Positions 26,861 to 34,834 of a stretch of DNA of 64,000 nt are shown piece by piece. The position numbers and the translations under genes are program-made. Under the pieces are notes generated by a model. That model was not told the DNA's origin. It was given only the letters and a program-made list of their open reading frames with translations, and searched no databases. Numbering within the stretch: the stretch's first letter is position 1; each line of letters opens with the position of its first letter. This DNA comes from Microbacterium sp. (lineage in GTDB: Bacteria; Actinomycetota; Actinomycetes; Actinomycetales; Microbacteriaceae), in assembly GCF_031179285.1 (NCBI RefSeq), contig NZ_JAPSHY010000009.1:62001-126000 (forward strand). The letters run 5' to 3'.

Positions 26861-27637
26861 ATGAAGAAGAAGATCGCCGACGAGCTCGACGATCGCGGCG
26901 GCCCCGCGATCGCCCTCTCCGATGTGCGGAAGGTGTACAACTCGGGAGCCCGCACCGTGCAGGCGCTGCGAGGAGTCACCCTGGACGTCGCACGCGGGTC
27001 TTTCACCGCGGTGATGGGTCCTTCCGGATCCGGGAAGAGCACGCTTCTGCATTGCGCCGCGGGCCTCGATACTCCCTCGTCCGGATCCGTGCGGCTGGCG
27101 GGCCGCGACCTGGACGGCCTGTCGGACGATGCGCTCACCGAGTTCCGCCGTGAGCACGCCGCTTTCATCTTCCAGTCCTTCAATCTGATGCCCGCGCTCA
27201 CGGTGCGGCGCAACGTCGCACTGCCGATGATCCTGGCCGGCAGACGCGTCGATGACGCCGCCGTCGATCGGGCGATCGAACGCGTGGGGCTGGCAGACCG
27301 GGCGGACCATCGACCGGGAGAGCTCTCCGGCGGTCAGCAGCAGCGTGTGGCGATCGCGCGCGCGCTCGCCGGCCGTGCGGACGTTCTGTTCGCCGACGAG
27401 CCGACGGGGGCGCTCGACACCGCCACTGCGGCCAGCGTGCTCACCCTCATGCGGGAGTCCGTGACCTGGCACGGCCAGGCCATCCTGATGACGACACACG
27501 ATCCGATCGCCGCGTCGTATGCCGACCAGGTCGTGGTCGTGGTCGACGGGCAGATCGCGACGACGCTGTACGGCCCGACGCCCGAGAGCGTCGCGGCCGA
27601 GCTCACCAGGGTCGCAAGCCGGATGGCGGTGCGCTGA
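26861..27637 (+). CDS. ABC transporter ATP-binding protein, MacB/LolD type
   Basis: A 258-residue ATPase. It begins MKKKIADELDDRGGPAIALS; Walker A is GPSGSGKST, with FIFQSFNLMPALTVRRNVAL (Q-loop), signature [20 protein letters not shown], Walker [12 protein letters not shown] and H-loop TTHD. ATG 26861 lies 21 bases after the operator at 26815. The stop overlaps the permease start (TGATG). It energises the FtsX-type permease that follows; such exporters commonly give resistance to antimicrobial peptides or macrolides, but the substrate here is unknown. Confidence 0.94.
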   Translation: MKKKIADELDDRGGPAIALSDVRKVYNSGARTVQALRGVTLDVARGSFTAVMGPSGSGKSTLLHCAAGLDTPSSGSVRLAGRDLDGLSDDALTEFRREHAAFIFQSFNLMPALTVRRNVALPMILAGRRVDDAAVDRAIERVGLADRADHRPGELSGGQQQRVAIARALAGRADVLFADEPTGALDTATAASVLTLMRESVTWHGQAILMTTHDPIAASYADQVVVVVDGQIATTLYGPTPESVAAELTRVASRMAVR

Positions 27638-30150
27638 TGTGGAGTATCGCTCTCAGCAGCATCCGGCACCGCCTGGCCGCGTGTGCAGCAGTCTTCATCG
27701 CCACGGCTCTCGGCGCGGCACTGGTCATGACCGCTGGCGGGTTCTTCGAGACGGGCATCAGGCTCACCGCTCCCGCCGATCGTCTGTCCGCAGCCGAGAT
27801 GATCGTCATCGGCAGCCCCGACTACGTCATGCTGACGCCGGAAGGCGATCCCACGACGGACTATCGCCCGTACCCCGAACGCCACCGGGTCCCCGCGGAG
27901 GCGGTCGCCGACATCCGTGATCTGGCGGGCGTCGACGCAGCCGTGCCCGTCCACTTCCTCGAGGGCAGGATCCAGCACGGCGATGAGCTGATCCCCGTCA
28001 CTGCGCAGAACGCGTCATCCGCAGCATCCGGCCCGTTCGGTGTCGATGCGGGTGAGCTCCCGACGGGCTCGGCAGTCGCGATCAGCGCGTCCTTGGCCGA
28101 GCGGATGTCACTCTCCGTCGACGACTCCGTCACCGTGGTGCTCGGCGGCGAACCGCGAGGCGCACGGGTCGCGGGCGTCGTCGGCGACTCGAACTCACCG
28201 CCGACCCTCTTCGTCTCCGACGACGTCGCCACCGAGGTCGCCGCAGGCGAGGTCGTCGACGCCGTCGCCGTGCATCCCGCCGGCCAGGCAGACCTCGCTG
28301 AGCTGCGCGGGCGGATCCACGCGGCGGTACCCGGGGCCGTGATCCTGGAAGGAGGCGGGCGCGGCGCGGCGGAGAATCCCGCAGTGTCCGCCTCGCGCAT
28401 CCCCGCGATCGTCACCGGTGCCGTGTTCGCGGGCATCGTCCTCGTGGTGCTCGGGACGATCGTCTCGGGAACGGTCTCGCTGTCGGTGCGTCAGCGATCG
28501 CGCGAGATCAGCCTTCTGCGTGCGACGGGTGCTACCGGCAGGCAGGCGCGACGGGCCATCATGATCGAGACGATGGTGGTCGGGATCTCCGGCATCATCG
28601 TCGGCGTCGGCGTGGGATTCCCGATCAGCGCCGGAGTCTTCGCGATCGTGTCCGCCGCAGGGCTCTTCCCGCCGGTCCTCGAGCTCGAGGTCGGTGTCAT
28701 CCCGGTGGCGATCGCGGCCGTCGCTCCGCTGCTCGTCCTCTTCCTGGCGACGGCAGCCGCTGCGCGCGGCGCCCGTCGATCACGGGCGATCGACGCCCTG
28801 CAGGAGGCCGACATCCCGAAGGTGCGCATGGGTGTGGCCCGGTGGATCTTCGGCGTGGTCTTCGGTCTGGGCGCGATCGCGCTCGCGGTGATCACCTGCC
28901 TGATGCCGCCGGCGCTGGTGACGGCGACGAGCGGGCCCGCCGTGCTCGCCGGCAGCATATCTGCGGCACTGCTGGCGCCGGTCTGGCTGCGGCTGGGCAA
29001 CGTGATGCTTCGACCCGTTCTGCGTGCGACCGCCGGCCACCTCGGAGTGATCAGTTCGGACAGTCTCCGGCTGAGGTCCGGACAGCTCAGCGCGGTGACG
29101 GCATGCATCGCCCTGGTGGTCGGCATCGGCGTCGGAAACCTGGCGTCTCAGGACATCCAGCGCGAAGCCGCGCTGGCGGCCGCGGTCGCACCGTTCCGAG
29201 CGGGCGCGGTGCTCGACTCGGCAGGGCAGCCGGATGCGGTCATCGAGCGCGCCGCCGCGCTCGATGTCGTCGGTGCTGCAGGCGCGATCGTGCTGAGCGG
29301 CGGGTGGATCGAGAAGCCGTACGATCCCTCGCATCCGGATCGCCCCTGGAGCGTCGTCGGCATCACCACGGCCGATGTGACGAACTTCGACGCCGACCAG
29401 GGAACGCTTGCGGATCTCTCGGGAGACACGATCGCGCTGCCGAGACGGAACGCGGACCAACTCGGCCTGTCCGTGGGTGACGAGATCGCATTCCGTTTCG
29501 GCGACGGCGCGGGAGCGACGCTCCGGCTGGTGGCCACCTATCCCGACCGCGTCGGCTACGAACGTCTGCTGCTGCCGGCCGACCTGCTCGCGCGCCACAC
29601 CACCACGCGGGAGGCGTCGACGATTCTCGTCACCCCGGCGGACGGCGTCTCGGACGCGTCGTTGCACGAGGCGCTTCGCGCGGAGTTCGACGGCAGCAGC
29701 GTGTCCGTGCGCGACGGGCGCTCGATCGCCTCGGTGGCCGCTTCGGGACTGGGAGTGCAGACCATCATCAACACGCTGATGGTGGCGATCACGGTCGCCT
29801 ACGCCGCCATCGCGGTCATCAACACCCTCAGCGTGACGATCCTCGCGCGCCGTCGCGAACTGGCCCTGCTCCGCCTCACGGGTTCGACGCGACGACAGGT
29901 TCTGCGAGTGCTCGGGTCGGAGACAGCCGTTCTCGCGACGACCGGGACCGTGCTGGGGCTCGTCGTCGCGCTGGCCGCCGTCGCCCCCACCGCACTCGCC
30001 GTCGGCGGTTCTCTGATCACGGGAGGAGCGCTCGGGATCGTGGTGGGCACGCTGGCGGTCGTGGCACTTCTCGTCCTCCCCGTCACCGGCGCGATCGGAC
30101 GGCGGGCGACGGTCGATCGCCCCGTCGAGGACGTGACGAGAGCAATGTGA
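27637..30150 (+). CDS. ABC transporter permease with two FtsX domains
   Basis: An 837-residue membrane protein of the actinobacterial FtsX-like class: an N-terminal membrane segment, an extracytoplasmic domain (about 45-245), three hydrophobic segments around 250-370, a middle pair (about 405-445), another segment (about 480-505), a second extracytoplasmic domain (about 510-700) and a final FtsX block (about 705-825). FtsX signatures SLSVRQRSREISLLRATGAT and SVTILARRRELALLRLTGST occur once in each half, which defines the internal duplication. It pairs with the ATPase at 26861 as a full exporter. Confidence 0.92.
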   Translation: MWSIALSSIRHRLAACAAVFIATALGAALVMTAGGFFETGIRLTAPADRLSAAEMIVIGSPDYVMLTPEGDPTTDYRPYPERHRVPAEAVADIRDLAGVDAAVPVHFLEGRIQHGDELIPVTAQNASSAASGPFGVDAGELPTGSAVAISASLAERMSLSVDDSVTVVLGGEPRGARVAGVVGDSNSPPTLFVSDDVATEVAAGEVVDAVAVHPAGQADLAELRGRIHAAVPGAVILEGGGRGAAENPAVSASRIPAIVTGAVFAGIVLVVLGTIVSGTVSLSVRQRSREISLLRATGATGRQARRAIMIETMVVGISGIIVGVGVGFPISAGVFAIVSAAGLFPPVLELEVGVIPVAIAAVAPLLVLFLATAAAARGARRSRAIDALQEADIPKVRMGVARWIFGVVFGLGAIALAVITCLMPPALVTATSGPAVLAGSISAALLAPVWLRLGNVMLRPVLRATAGHLGVISSDSLRLRSGQLSAVTACIALVVGIGVGNLASQDIQREAALAAAVAPFRAGAVLDSAGQPDAVIERAAALDVVGAAGAIVLSGGWIEKPYDPSHPDRPWSVVGITTADVTNFDADQGTLADLSGDTIALPRRNADQLGLSVGDEIAFRFGDGAGATLRLVATYPDRVGYERLLLPADLLARHTTTREASTILVTPADGVSDASLHEALRAEFDGSSVSVRDGRSIASVAASGLGVQTIINTLMVAITVAYAAIAVINTLSVTILARRRELALLRLTGSTRRQVLRVLGSETAVLATTGTVLGLVVALAAVAPTALAVGGSLITGGALGIVVGTLAVVALLVLPVTGAIGRRATVDRPVEDVTRAM

Positions 30151-30152
30151 CA

Positions 30153-30182
30153 TTGACAGGCAAGCGCTGGCTTGCATATCCT
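30153..30182 (+). promoter_or_regulatory. Promoter of the ArsR-glyoxalase operon
   Basis: A perfect -35 TTGACA (30153-30158) and a -10-like TATCCT (30177-30182) separated by 18 bp. Operator half A (30160-30175) sits entirely in the spacer, so bound repressor would directly block RNA polymerase. Confidence 0.75.
30160..30175. promoter_or_regulatory. ArsR operator site A
   Basis: GCAAGC-GCTG-GCTTGC: perfect 6-bp arms with a 4-base spacer, between the -35 and -10 hexamers. The same GCAAGC-N4-GCTTGC core recurs 29 bp downstream (centre to centre). Confidence 0.82.
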
Positions 30183-30213
30183 GGTCAGGCAAGCCCCCGC
30201 TTGCCTGACCAGG
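30180..30213. promoter_or_regulatory. ArsR operator site B (15-bp arms)
   Basis: CCTGGTCAGGCAAGC (30180-30194), CCCC, then GCTTGCCTGACCAGG (30199-30213): a perfect 15-bp inverted repeat containing the same GCAAGC/GCTTGC core as site A. It runs up to the ribosome-binding site AGGAGG of the gene at 30222, so it could also form an RNA hairpin over that site. Confidence 0.85.
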
Positions 30214-30221
30214 AGGGTGAG

Positions 30222-30980
30222 ATGGACGTCTTCAGCGCATTGTCGGATCCGACACGTCGTGCGATCGTCGACGAGCTGCAAGCGAAGGACGGCCAGTCGC
30301 TCTTCGAGCTGTGCGCGCGTCTGGTCACCAATCACGCTCTCACGTCGACGCGGCAAGCCGTCTCGCAGCACCTCGAGGTGCTGGAGAGGGTCGGCCTGGT
30401 CACGTCGAGGCGCGAAGGGCGGTACAAGTTGCTCTTCCTGGACACCTCCCCGCTGCGGCCGGTCATCGATCGCTGGCTCGAGCAGACGCCCGAAAGGCGC
30501 AGCGGTCCGGCGGAATCCCGCGAGGAGCTGAACCCCAGAAGGACCGGGATGCGCGTGACCTGGGTGACCCTGTTCGTCGACGATCAGGAGAGGGCCCGCC
30601 GGTTCTACACCGAGACGCTCGGATTCCTCGTCAAGCACGACGTTCCGCTCGGGGCCGATCGCTGGCTGACACTCGTCTCGGCGACAGATCGTGACGGTGT
30701 CGAGCTCGTTCTCGAGCCGGCCGCGCACCCGGCGGTGACGCGGTTCCGAGCGGCGCTCGCCGCCGACGGCATCCCGGCGCACTCGTTCGCGGTGGACGAC
30801 GTCGACAGCGAGTACGAGCACCTGCGCAGCCTGGGTGTCCACTTCACCCAGCGGCCCGCCGTCATGGGGGCGACCACCACGGCGGTCTTCGACGACACCT
30901 GCGGGAACCTGATCCAGATCCATCACCACGTCGACCAGAGATCGGCGCACACCCATCGAGAAAGAGGAGAACACGCATGA
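30222..30980 (+). CDS. ArsR-type HTH fused to a glyoxalase/VOC domain
   Basis: A 252-residue protein. Residues 1-100 are a winged-helix ArsR domain (FSALSDPTRRAIVDELQAKD, TRQAVSQHLEVLERVGLVTS, wing RREGRYKLLFLD). Residues 110-245 are a vicinal-oxygen-chelate domain (VTLFVDDQERARRFYTETLG, then TAVFDDTCGNLIQI). No stop separates the parts, but residue 110 is an ATG (30549) with its own AAGGA 5 bases upstream, so a separate VOC protein could also be produced. Likely an autorepressor with a ligand-binding or enzymatic tail. The stop overlaps the SRPBCC start (ATGA). Confidence 0.85.
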   Translation: MDVFSALSDPTRRAIVDELQAKDGQSLFELCARLVTNHALTSTRQAVSQHLEVLERVGLVTSRREGRYKLLFLDTSPLRPVIDRWLEQTPERRSGPAESREELNPRRTGMRVTWVTLFVDDQERARRFYTETLGFLVKHDVPLGADRWLTLVSATDRDGVELVLEPAAHPAVTRFRAALAADGIPAHSFAVDDVDSEYEHLRSLGVHFTQRPAVMGATTTAVFDDTCGNLIQIHHHVDQRSAHTHRERGEHA

Positions 30981-31573
30981 GTGACATCGCGAACGAGGAA
31001 GCGAGTCTGCACGCGATCGAACGAATCGTCACGCGTCGGAACATCGAGGACGGGCCCGCGCACGCGGTGGTGCTCCGTCGCCGTTTCGAGGCGCCGATCG
31101 ACGAGGTGTGGGTGGCCATCACGTCACCGGATCGCATCGATCGCTTCTTCCTGCCCGTGAGCGGAGACTTCCGCGAAGGAGGGCACTACGCGTTCGAAGG
31201 ACAGGCGAGCGGACGCATCCTCGTCTGCGAGGCCCCGAATCTCCTCCGCCTGGAATGGCTCCCGCCCGACCGCGGTGAAGCCGACGAGGTCGAGGTGCGC
31301 CTGGTCGACGACGGCGACGACGCGACATGGCTCGAGCTCGAGCATGCCTCGGTCGCCGACGTCTTCCACACCGATCTCTCCGGGGACAAGTTCAGCCCCG
31401 CCATCGGGTGGGAAGGGCCACTGCACTACCTGGGGGAGTTCCTTCGTGGTGCACTGCCCGACCAGCCCGCTGATCAGTGGTACGTCTTCGATGAGACCGA
31501 GGAGATGCGGCTCGCGAAGCTTCGCGCTGCGGAGTGGGCCGAGGCGGAGGCGCGGTTCGCGAAGCAGCGCTGA
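30977..31573 (+). CDS. SRPBCC (AHSA1-like) domain protein
   Basis: A 198-residue protein with the AHSA1/START-like fold: LRRRFEAPIDEVWVAITSPD, FREGGHYAFEGQASGRILVC and LLRLEWLPP. Family members bind hydrophobic ligands or act as co-chaperone-like domains; no catalytic residue can be named. Translationally coupled to the ArsR-VOC gene (ATGA) and ended by a terminator at 31609. The ArsR + SRPBCC pairing also occurs at 12184-13819, so this gene set recurs twice in the window with different third partners. Confidence 0.9.
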   Translation: MSDIANEEASLHAIERIVTRRNIEDGPAHAVVLRRRFEAPIDEVWVAITSPDRIDRFFLPVSGDFREGGHYAFEGQASGRILVCEAPNLLRLEWLPPDRGEADEVEVRLVDDGDDATWLELEHASVADVFHTDLSGDKFSPAIGWEGPLHYLGEFLRGALPDQPADQWYVFDETEEMRLAKLRAAEWAEAEARFAKQR

Positions 31574-31608
31574 CGATCGTCAGACGAGGGTATCCCACCC
31601 CTGAAACC

Positions 31609-31638
31609 GGGGGCGTCGCTGAGCGGCGCTCCCGTTTT
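31609..31638 (+). terminator. Rho-independent terminator of the ArsR-VOC/SRPBCC operon
   Basis: An 11-bp stem (GGGGGCGTCGC at 31609-31619 with GCGGCGCTCCC at 31623-31633, two wobble pairs), a 3-base loop, then GTTTT. It lies 36 bases after the stop and just before the convergent peptide deformylase stop. Confidence 0.85.
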
Positions 31639-31645
31639 CGCGTGT

Positions 31646-32203
31646 CTATGCCGGCCAGGTGGCGGGGTAGTGCGCGGCGTTTCTTCTCATCTCGCGACGG
31701 AGTTCGCGGCGCTGCTCCACCGACAGCCGATCCGCCATCACGATCCCGTTCACGTGATCGCTCTCGTGCTGCAGGCACCGGGCGAGAGTCCCCGTGCCTC
31801 GGACGGTGATCGGATCGCCGTACTGATCGTGCCCGCGACAGACGGCGAAATCCGGTCGTGCCACGGGCACGGCGGCGCCCGGATACGACAGGCATCCCTC
31901 GAGGTCTGTCGCGTCGACCGGGTCGGCGGCGAGGTCGATCGTCGGATTGCAGACGAGGCCCTGCCGGCGCCGACCGAAGGCGTCTTCGCAGTCGTAGACG
32001 AAGACCGAGAGATCCGCGCCGATCTGGGGTGCCGCAAGCCCCGCCCCGTCCGCGGCGGCATTGGTCGCGAAGAGGATGCCCAGCAGGTCCCACAGCTCCG
32101 GTCCGAAGTCCGTCACCGGCCGGCACGGTCGATGCAGCACCGGTTCTCCCCACCGTGTGATGGGGACGGCGCGCCCGAGCGTCATCAGCTCTTCGAGCGG
32201 CAT
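31646..32203 (-). CDS. def: Peptide deformylase
   Basis: A 185-residue Fe/Zn metalloenzyme that removes the formyl group from nascent proteins. All three signature motifs are intact: GAGLAAPQ (53-60), EGCLS (102-106, metal-ligand Cys) and HESDH (146-150, two metal-ligand His and the catalytic Glu). It stands alone on the minus strand and is divergent from the MFS gene. As no fmt gene is adjacent, it may be a second deformylase; such extra copies can confer tolerance to deformylase inhibitors, but that is inference. Confidence 0.95.
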   Translation of the reverse strand: MPLEELMTLGRAVPITRWGEPVLHRPCRPVTDFGPELWDLLGILFATNAAADGAGLAAPQIGADLSVFVYDCEDAFGRRRQGLVCNPTIDLAADPVDATDLEGCLSYPGAAVPVARPDFAVCRGHDQYGDPITVRGTGTLARCLQHESDHVNGIVMADRLSVEQRRELRREMRRNAAHYPATWPA

Positions 32204-32263
32204 CCGTATCGCCTTTCTGATTCCGGTGACCGCCTCTTGATGTTCGGTGCGGCCACCGGAATA

Positions 32264-32288
32264 CTATCGTGCATGGGTCGCACAATTA
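32264..32288. promoter_or_regulatory. Second copy of the TetR operator, overlapping the MFS start codon
   Basis: CTATCGTG-CATGGGTCG-CACAATTA aligns with the site at 26815 at 21 of 25 positions. The MFS start ATG (32273) lies within it, so the transcript is probably leaderless and repressor binding would cover the initiation region. Confidence 0.78.
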
Positions 32289-33472
32289 CGAATCCGCCAG
32301 CGGAGGCGGGCGCTCGCCTTCGCGTCGCGCCCCTGCTGCTGCTGGCGGCCGCCGTGTGGGCGACGGTGACCGTCGAACTGGTGCCGGCCGGGCTCCTGCC
32401 CGACGTGGCCGCTGAGTTCGGCATCCGCGTCAGCGCCGCCGGGCTGATGGTGTCGGCATGGGCGGTGACGATCGCCGTCGCGAGTCTTCCGCTGGCGCGG
32501 CTGCTGCGCCGACTCGACCGTCGCGCGCTTCTCGTCGGAGCGCTCGCCGTGATGGCGCTCGCCAACATCGCCCTGGCGCTGGCGCCCACGTTCGAGGTCG
32601 TCGCTGTCTGCCGGATCATCGCGGCGGCGGCGCACGGCGCATTCTGGTCGACCGTCATGGTCTTCGCCGCCGCGATATCCCCACCCGCTCACACCGGCCG
32701 GGCGGTGACGATCACCGGCGCCGGAGCGGCTGTGGCGGTGTTCCTCGGCGTGCCGCTGGGCACCTTCATCGGGCAGGCGGCGGGCTGGCGTTCGACGTTC
32801 TGGATGCTCGCAGCGCTGCTGGCCGCCTGCGCCCTCGTCATCCGCCTGACATTGCCGGCCATCGCCGGATCTCGTGCGGACAAAGGAGACCGGAGAGGGT
32901 CGGACGCCACGCTCGTTCCTGTCATCCTCATCGTCTTCGTACAGCTCTTCGTGGCGTTCGCGCACTTCTCCCTCTACACCTACGTCTCGCCGTTCCTCAC
33001 AGATCGCGTCGGCATCCCCGAGCAGGCCGTCGGCGTGCTTCTGCTCCTCTCCGGCGTCGGGGGGCTGATCGGGCTCGTCATCGTGACCTTCGCCGCGGAC
33101 CGCGTTCCGAGGGCGGCCATGATCGCCGCCCTCGCGCTGCTCTTCGTCGCGCTCCTGGCGCTCGCTGCGGGCGCCGAATCGCTGCCGGCCGCGATCGTGT
33201 CGTTCGTGGTGTGGGGAATCGCCATCGGCGCCCTTCCACCGTTGTTGCTGGCGAGAACCCTCCGGTTGGCGAGCGACCGGCTGCGTACGGCGGCGAGCGC
33301 CATGGCCGTCGTCGCCTTCAACGCCGGGATCGCGATCGGCGCCTGGTCGGGTGCGCTGATCGTCGACGGCCCAGGGCTGACTGTGCTGCCCGTGGTCGCC
33401 GCCTCGGCCGCTGCGGTGGCGCTCGCGATCTGCCTGCTGTCCCTGCGTCTCGATCGAAAGGAGCCTCGATGA
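32273..33472 (+). CDS. MFS transporter, DHA1-type exporter
   Basis: A 399-residue protein with about 12 membrane helices. The first-half loop ARLLRRLDRRALLVGALAVM is the MFS motif-A region. It is followed by ICRIIAAAAHGAFWS-like helix-4 sequence and FLGVPLGTFIGQAAGWRSTF (motif C-like), typical of drug/sugar-efflux DHA1 members. ATG 32273 has no ribosome-binding site because it sits in an operator-like sequence. The stop overlaps the RidA-family start. Shared operator with the ABC exporter at 26861 suggests a common inducer. Confidence 0.92.
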   Translation: MGRTITNPPAEAGARLRVAPLLLLAAAVWATVTVELVPAGLLPDVAAEFGIRVSAAGLMVSAWAVTIAVASLPLARLLRRLDRRALLVGALAVMALANIALALAPTFEVVAVCRIIAAAAHGAFWSTVMVFAAAISPPAHTGRAVTITGAGAAVAVFLGVPLGTFIGQAAGWRSTFWMLAALLAACALVIRLTLPAIAGSRADKGDRRGSDATLVPVILIVFVQLFVAFAHFSLYTYVSPFLTDRVGIPEQAVGVLLLLSGVGGLIGLVIVTFAADRVPRAAMIAALALLFVALLALAAGAESLPAAIVSFVVWGIAIGALPPLLLARTLRLASDRLRTAASAMAVVAFNAGIAIGAWSGALIVDGPGLTVLPVVAASAAAVALAICLLSLRLDRKEPR

Positions 33473-33882
33473 CATCGATCCGATTCATCTCTCCGGCGGG
33501 CCTGGTGCAATCGCCCGCCTTCAACCATGTGGCCGTGGTTCCACCGGGGTTCGCCACGGTGTTCGTCGGCGGGCAGAACGCCGTCGACGGCTCGGGCGAG
33601 CTCGTCGGGGCCGGCGATGCGGCCGCTCAGGTCGGCAGGGTGATGGAGAACCTCCGCGAGGCGCTGCGGGCAGCGGATGCCGACATGCAAGACCTCGTCT
33701 CGATGACGATCATCATCGTCGACGGCGTCGATCTCGTCGCGGCCTACCCCGTCGCGGCGGCAGCCCTCGGCGGCGCGGCGCCGGTGGTGAGCGTCGTCAC
33801 GGTGACAGGTCTCGCCGTGCCGGGCGCGCTCGTCGAGGTGAGCGCGATCGCGGCCGTCCCCGCCGCCGACCGGGCCGGGTAG
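33469..33882 (+). CDS. RidA (YjgF/YER057c) family protein
   Basis: A 137-residue small protein of the Rid family. Features are the N-terminal FISPAGLVQSPAFNHVAVVP, GGQNAVDGSGELVGAGDAAA and the long helix QVGRVMENLREALRAADADM. The family's catalytic Arg near position 105 (in the usual R-x-x-V-E-V context) is not obvious: here the segment reads VPGALVEVSAIAAV, so classical imine deaminase activity is doubtful. Coupled to the MFS gene (ATGA), implying a linked function such as detoxifying the exported compound. Confidence 0.88.
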   Translation: MTSIRFISPAGLVQSPAFNHVAVVPPGFATVFVGGQNAVDGSGELVGAGDAAAQVGRVMENLREALRAADADMQDLVSMTIIIVDGVDLVAAYPVAAAALGGAAPVVSVVTVTGLAVPGALVEVSAIAAVPAADRAG

Positions 33883-33911
33883 CGACGCGCGAGAGCTCGC
33901 GGATCCGGCGG

Positions 33912-34307
33912 TCAGCTCGCCGCGAGCACGGAGAGGACGTTGCCTGCGGGGTCCTTGAACCAGGCGATGTCCGGCCCCTGGCCCGGACCGCCGTGCGAGA
34001 TGCCCTTGGCGTCTGTCCCGGAGTCGGGGTCGGTGTAGATCTTGGTCACGACGCCGCGTGCGTTGAGATCGTCGACGGCGGCCTCGACATCGTCGACGGG
34101 GAAGTTCAGGATCGTGTAACTCGCCGGAGAGTGATCCGGCTTCTCGTAGACGAAGATCGACCCGCCCTGCGGAAGGGCGATGTTGAGGAAGCCCATCGCG
34201 TCGGTGGTGACCTCCATGCCGAGTGTGTCGCCGTAGAAGGATCGGGCGGCGTCGATGGAATCGACGCTGAAGCCGCTGAACGCGTGTGTCGTCTGAAACG
34301 CTGTCAT
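33912..34307 (-). CDS. Glyoxalase/bleomycin-resistance (VOC) family protein
   Basis: A 131-residue VOC-fold protein: FSGFSVDSIDAARSFYGDTL at the start, SPASYTILNFPVDDVEAAVD for the second beta-alpha module, and FKDPAGNVLSVL at the end, the latter placing a possible metal-binding site. The specific enzyme is unknown. Monocistronic; ATG 34307. Confidence 0.88.
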   Translation of the reverse strand: MTAFQTTHAFSGFSVDSIDAARSFYGDTLGMEVTTDAMGFLNIALPQGGSIFVYEKPDHSPASYTILNFPVDDVEAAVDDLNARGVVTKIYTDPDSGTDAKGISHGGPGQGPDIAWFKDPAGNVLSVLAAS

Positions 34308-34415
34308 GTGGTCATCATGCGCCCCGTCGAGCGGCGTGTCCAGGGCACAGCGGTCGCCGGCAGCAGCGGGTCGACGAGGTGGCTGACGCAGAAGCGGATG
34401 ATTCTCCCGTCTGAG

Positions 34416-34434
34416 ACCGCATCTGCGGTAGTAT
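34416..34434 (+). promoter_or_regulatory. Palindrome and -10 of the molybdenum regulator/mod operon
   Basis: ACCGCA-TC-TGCGGT (34416-34429) is a perfect 6-bp inverted repeat overlapping a TAGTAT -10-like hexamer (34429-34434). The ATG of the regulator begins 6 bases after the hexamer, the geometry of a leaderless, autoregulated promoter. Confidence 0.6.
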
Positions 34435-34440
34435 GCACCG

Positions 34441-34833
34441 ATGGAGAGCTATCGCATCGCCCGCGCAGCCCAGCTCCTCGGAGTGAGCGATGACACGGTG
34501 CGGCGCTGGGTGGACCAGGGTGTGCTGCCGGTCACCGATGCGGTGCCCGCTGAGATCCCAGGAGACGCGCTCGCCGAACGCGCGATCGCACTCGCCACCG
34601 AGTCTCCGGATCCGATCGACGCCCGCTCCAGTGCTCGCAACCGGTTCGTCGGAATCGTGACCCGCGTGCAGATCGACGGACTGATGGCGCAGGTCGACAT
34701 CCAGGCCGGCCCCCACCGGGTGGTATCGCTGCTGTCGGCCGAAGCCGCGCGCGAACTCCGGCTCGAGGTCGGGTCGCTGGCGACGGCCTCGGTCAAGGCG
34801 ACCCAGGTCACGGTCGAGGTTCCGAAGGGCTGA
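34441..34833 (+). CDS. HTH + TOBE molybdate-responsive regulator
   Basis: A 130-residue protein. Residues 1-32 are a MerR/excisionase-type HTH (ESYRIARAAQLLGVSDDTVR then RWVDQGVLPV). Residues 64-130 are a TOBE/Mop domain (NRFVGIVTRVQIDGLMAQVD ... LRLEVGSLATASVKATQV), which binds molybdate or tungstate in oligomers. It lies directly before modA with a 1-base gap, so it is the ModE-equivalent regulator of the operon. It lacks the long ModE winged helix; the short HTH type is common in actinobacteria. Confidence 0.9.
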   Translation: MESYRIARAAQLLGVSDDTVRRWVDQGVLPVTDAVPAEIPGDALAERAIALATESPDPIDARSSARNRFVGIVTRVQIDGLMAQVDIQAGPHRVVSLLSAEAARELRLEVGSLATASVKATQVTVEVPKG

Positions 34834-34834
34834 C

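Noticed and set aside
32185..32272. Longer MFS start upstream of ATG 32273
   Set aside because: The upstream frame overlaps the divergent deformylase gene and is not membrane-like; the operator would then be inside the gene.
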